Source: Opitutus sp.
GTDB taxonomy: Bacteria; Verrucomicrobiota; Verrucomicrobiae; Opitutales; Opitutaceae
Direction: 5' to 3'
Length of the DNA stretch: 64,000 nucleotides
Assembly: GCA_009695065.1 (NCBI GenBank)
Contig: SIBR01000008.1
Location: 34,925-98,924, forward strand
Shown here: positions 63,800 to 64,000 of the stretch, one piece after another
Position numbering within the stretch: position 1 is the stretch's first letter
How the letters are laid out: each line of letters opens with the position of its first letter
The notes under the pieces: generated by a model
Databases searched by the model: none
What the model was told of the DNA's origin: nothing
The model's input: only the letters and a program-made list of their open reading frames with translations
Position numbers and translations under genes: made by a program

Positions 63800-64000
63800 T
63801 CAAGATTTGGTGAGTCGGCGAAGCATGAGGGCGGAAGCAGCGAGATAGATCATGGCCTCGGAATGAGTGGGCTTAACTTCAGAGTCCTTGGAGAGACGTC
63901 GGAAGTTGCCGAGCCAAGCGAAGGTGCGTTCGACGATCCAGCGCTTGGGCAACACCACAAAGCGATGGGGGTGGATTTTTTGCACGACGTGGGCGGTGAG
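63800..64000 (-). mobile_element. IS5-family transposase, C-terminal end (runs off the window)
   Basis: The frame ending at TGA 63800-63802 reads [24 protein letters not shown] and [17 protein letters not shown], the conserved C-terminal part of IS5-family DDE transposases including the E-R-T-F-A-W-L-G block with the last catalytic Glu. The coding region continues past base 64000. The right boundary of the element is probably near 63770-63785 (GAGAAGCTGTGAAAAAACCC), but the matching end is outside the window. Confidence 0.85.

Overview
The window reads as a GC-rich chromosomal segment of a Verrucomicrobiota bacterium, most likely family Opitutaceae. The clues are: a cytochrome-tailed beta-propeller dehydrogenase of the PVC type next to Gfo/Idh oxidoreductases with twin-arginine leaders; a TonB receptor with the LEAFTVTGS-type N-terminus common in Opitutus relatives; and a TIR-domain gene relic of a type common in that family. 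This placement is inferred from protein character, not from a marker-gene tree.

Layout. 1-15.7 kb holds housekeeping and nucleic-acid genes: two beta-CASP metallo-beta-lactamase nucleases, an AI-2E type permease, uvrA, yebC, dinB, an inositol-monophosphatase-like gene, apaG and purH. Broken genes (vanZ-like, MMPL exporter, tonB-like) lie between them. 15.7-28.3 kb continues with a decayed M48 lipoprotease, an M20 dipeptidase, a Pal/OmpA lipoprotein, a frameshifted LuxR response regulator cut off by an IS4-type element beside tRNA-Lys, an ECF sigma/anti-sigma pair, a tightly overlapping metallophosphoesterase/isochorismatase/YhaM operon, a decayed TIR gene, trmO and a secreted amidohydrolase. 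28.3-35.3 kb is a five-gene minus-strand operon of secreted redox proteins: Gfo/Idh, epimerase, ApbE, SUMF1-like, PVC cytochrome. 35.5-48.1 kb is a 12-gene complex I operon in the order A-B-C-D-I-H-J-K-L-M-M-N. It lacks nuoE, nuoF and nuoG, carries two nuoM genes, and has a NuoL lengthened in its lateral-helix region. 48.3-54.2 kb has a second apbE, two glycosyltransferases, a discoidin-like secreted protein, another Gfo/Idh and a DoxX-like membrane protein, followed by tRNA-Phe.

Beyond tRNA-Phe the region becomes accessory. A near-perfect 34-bp inverted repeat (55592-55625 and 62701-62734, one mismatch) brackets 7.1 kb carrying a TonB-dependent receptor, a wrecked GH28 pectinase, a secreted alpha/beta-hydrolase, an M14 carboxypeptidase and a broken small membrane protein. 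A glycosyltransferase and the edge of an IS5-family element follow.

The two most interesting signals are the complex I operon, which matches the published idea of complexes with a fourth proton-pumping subunit, and the inverted-repeat-bracketed nutrient-uptake segment. A third theme is decay. At least nine genes carry stops or frameshifts while about 40 kb of housekeeping genes are clean, so real pseudogene formation is more likely than uniform sequencing error.
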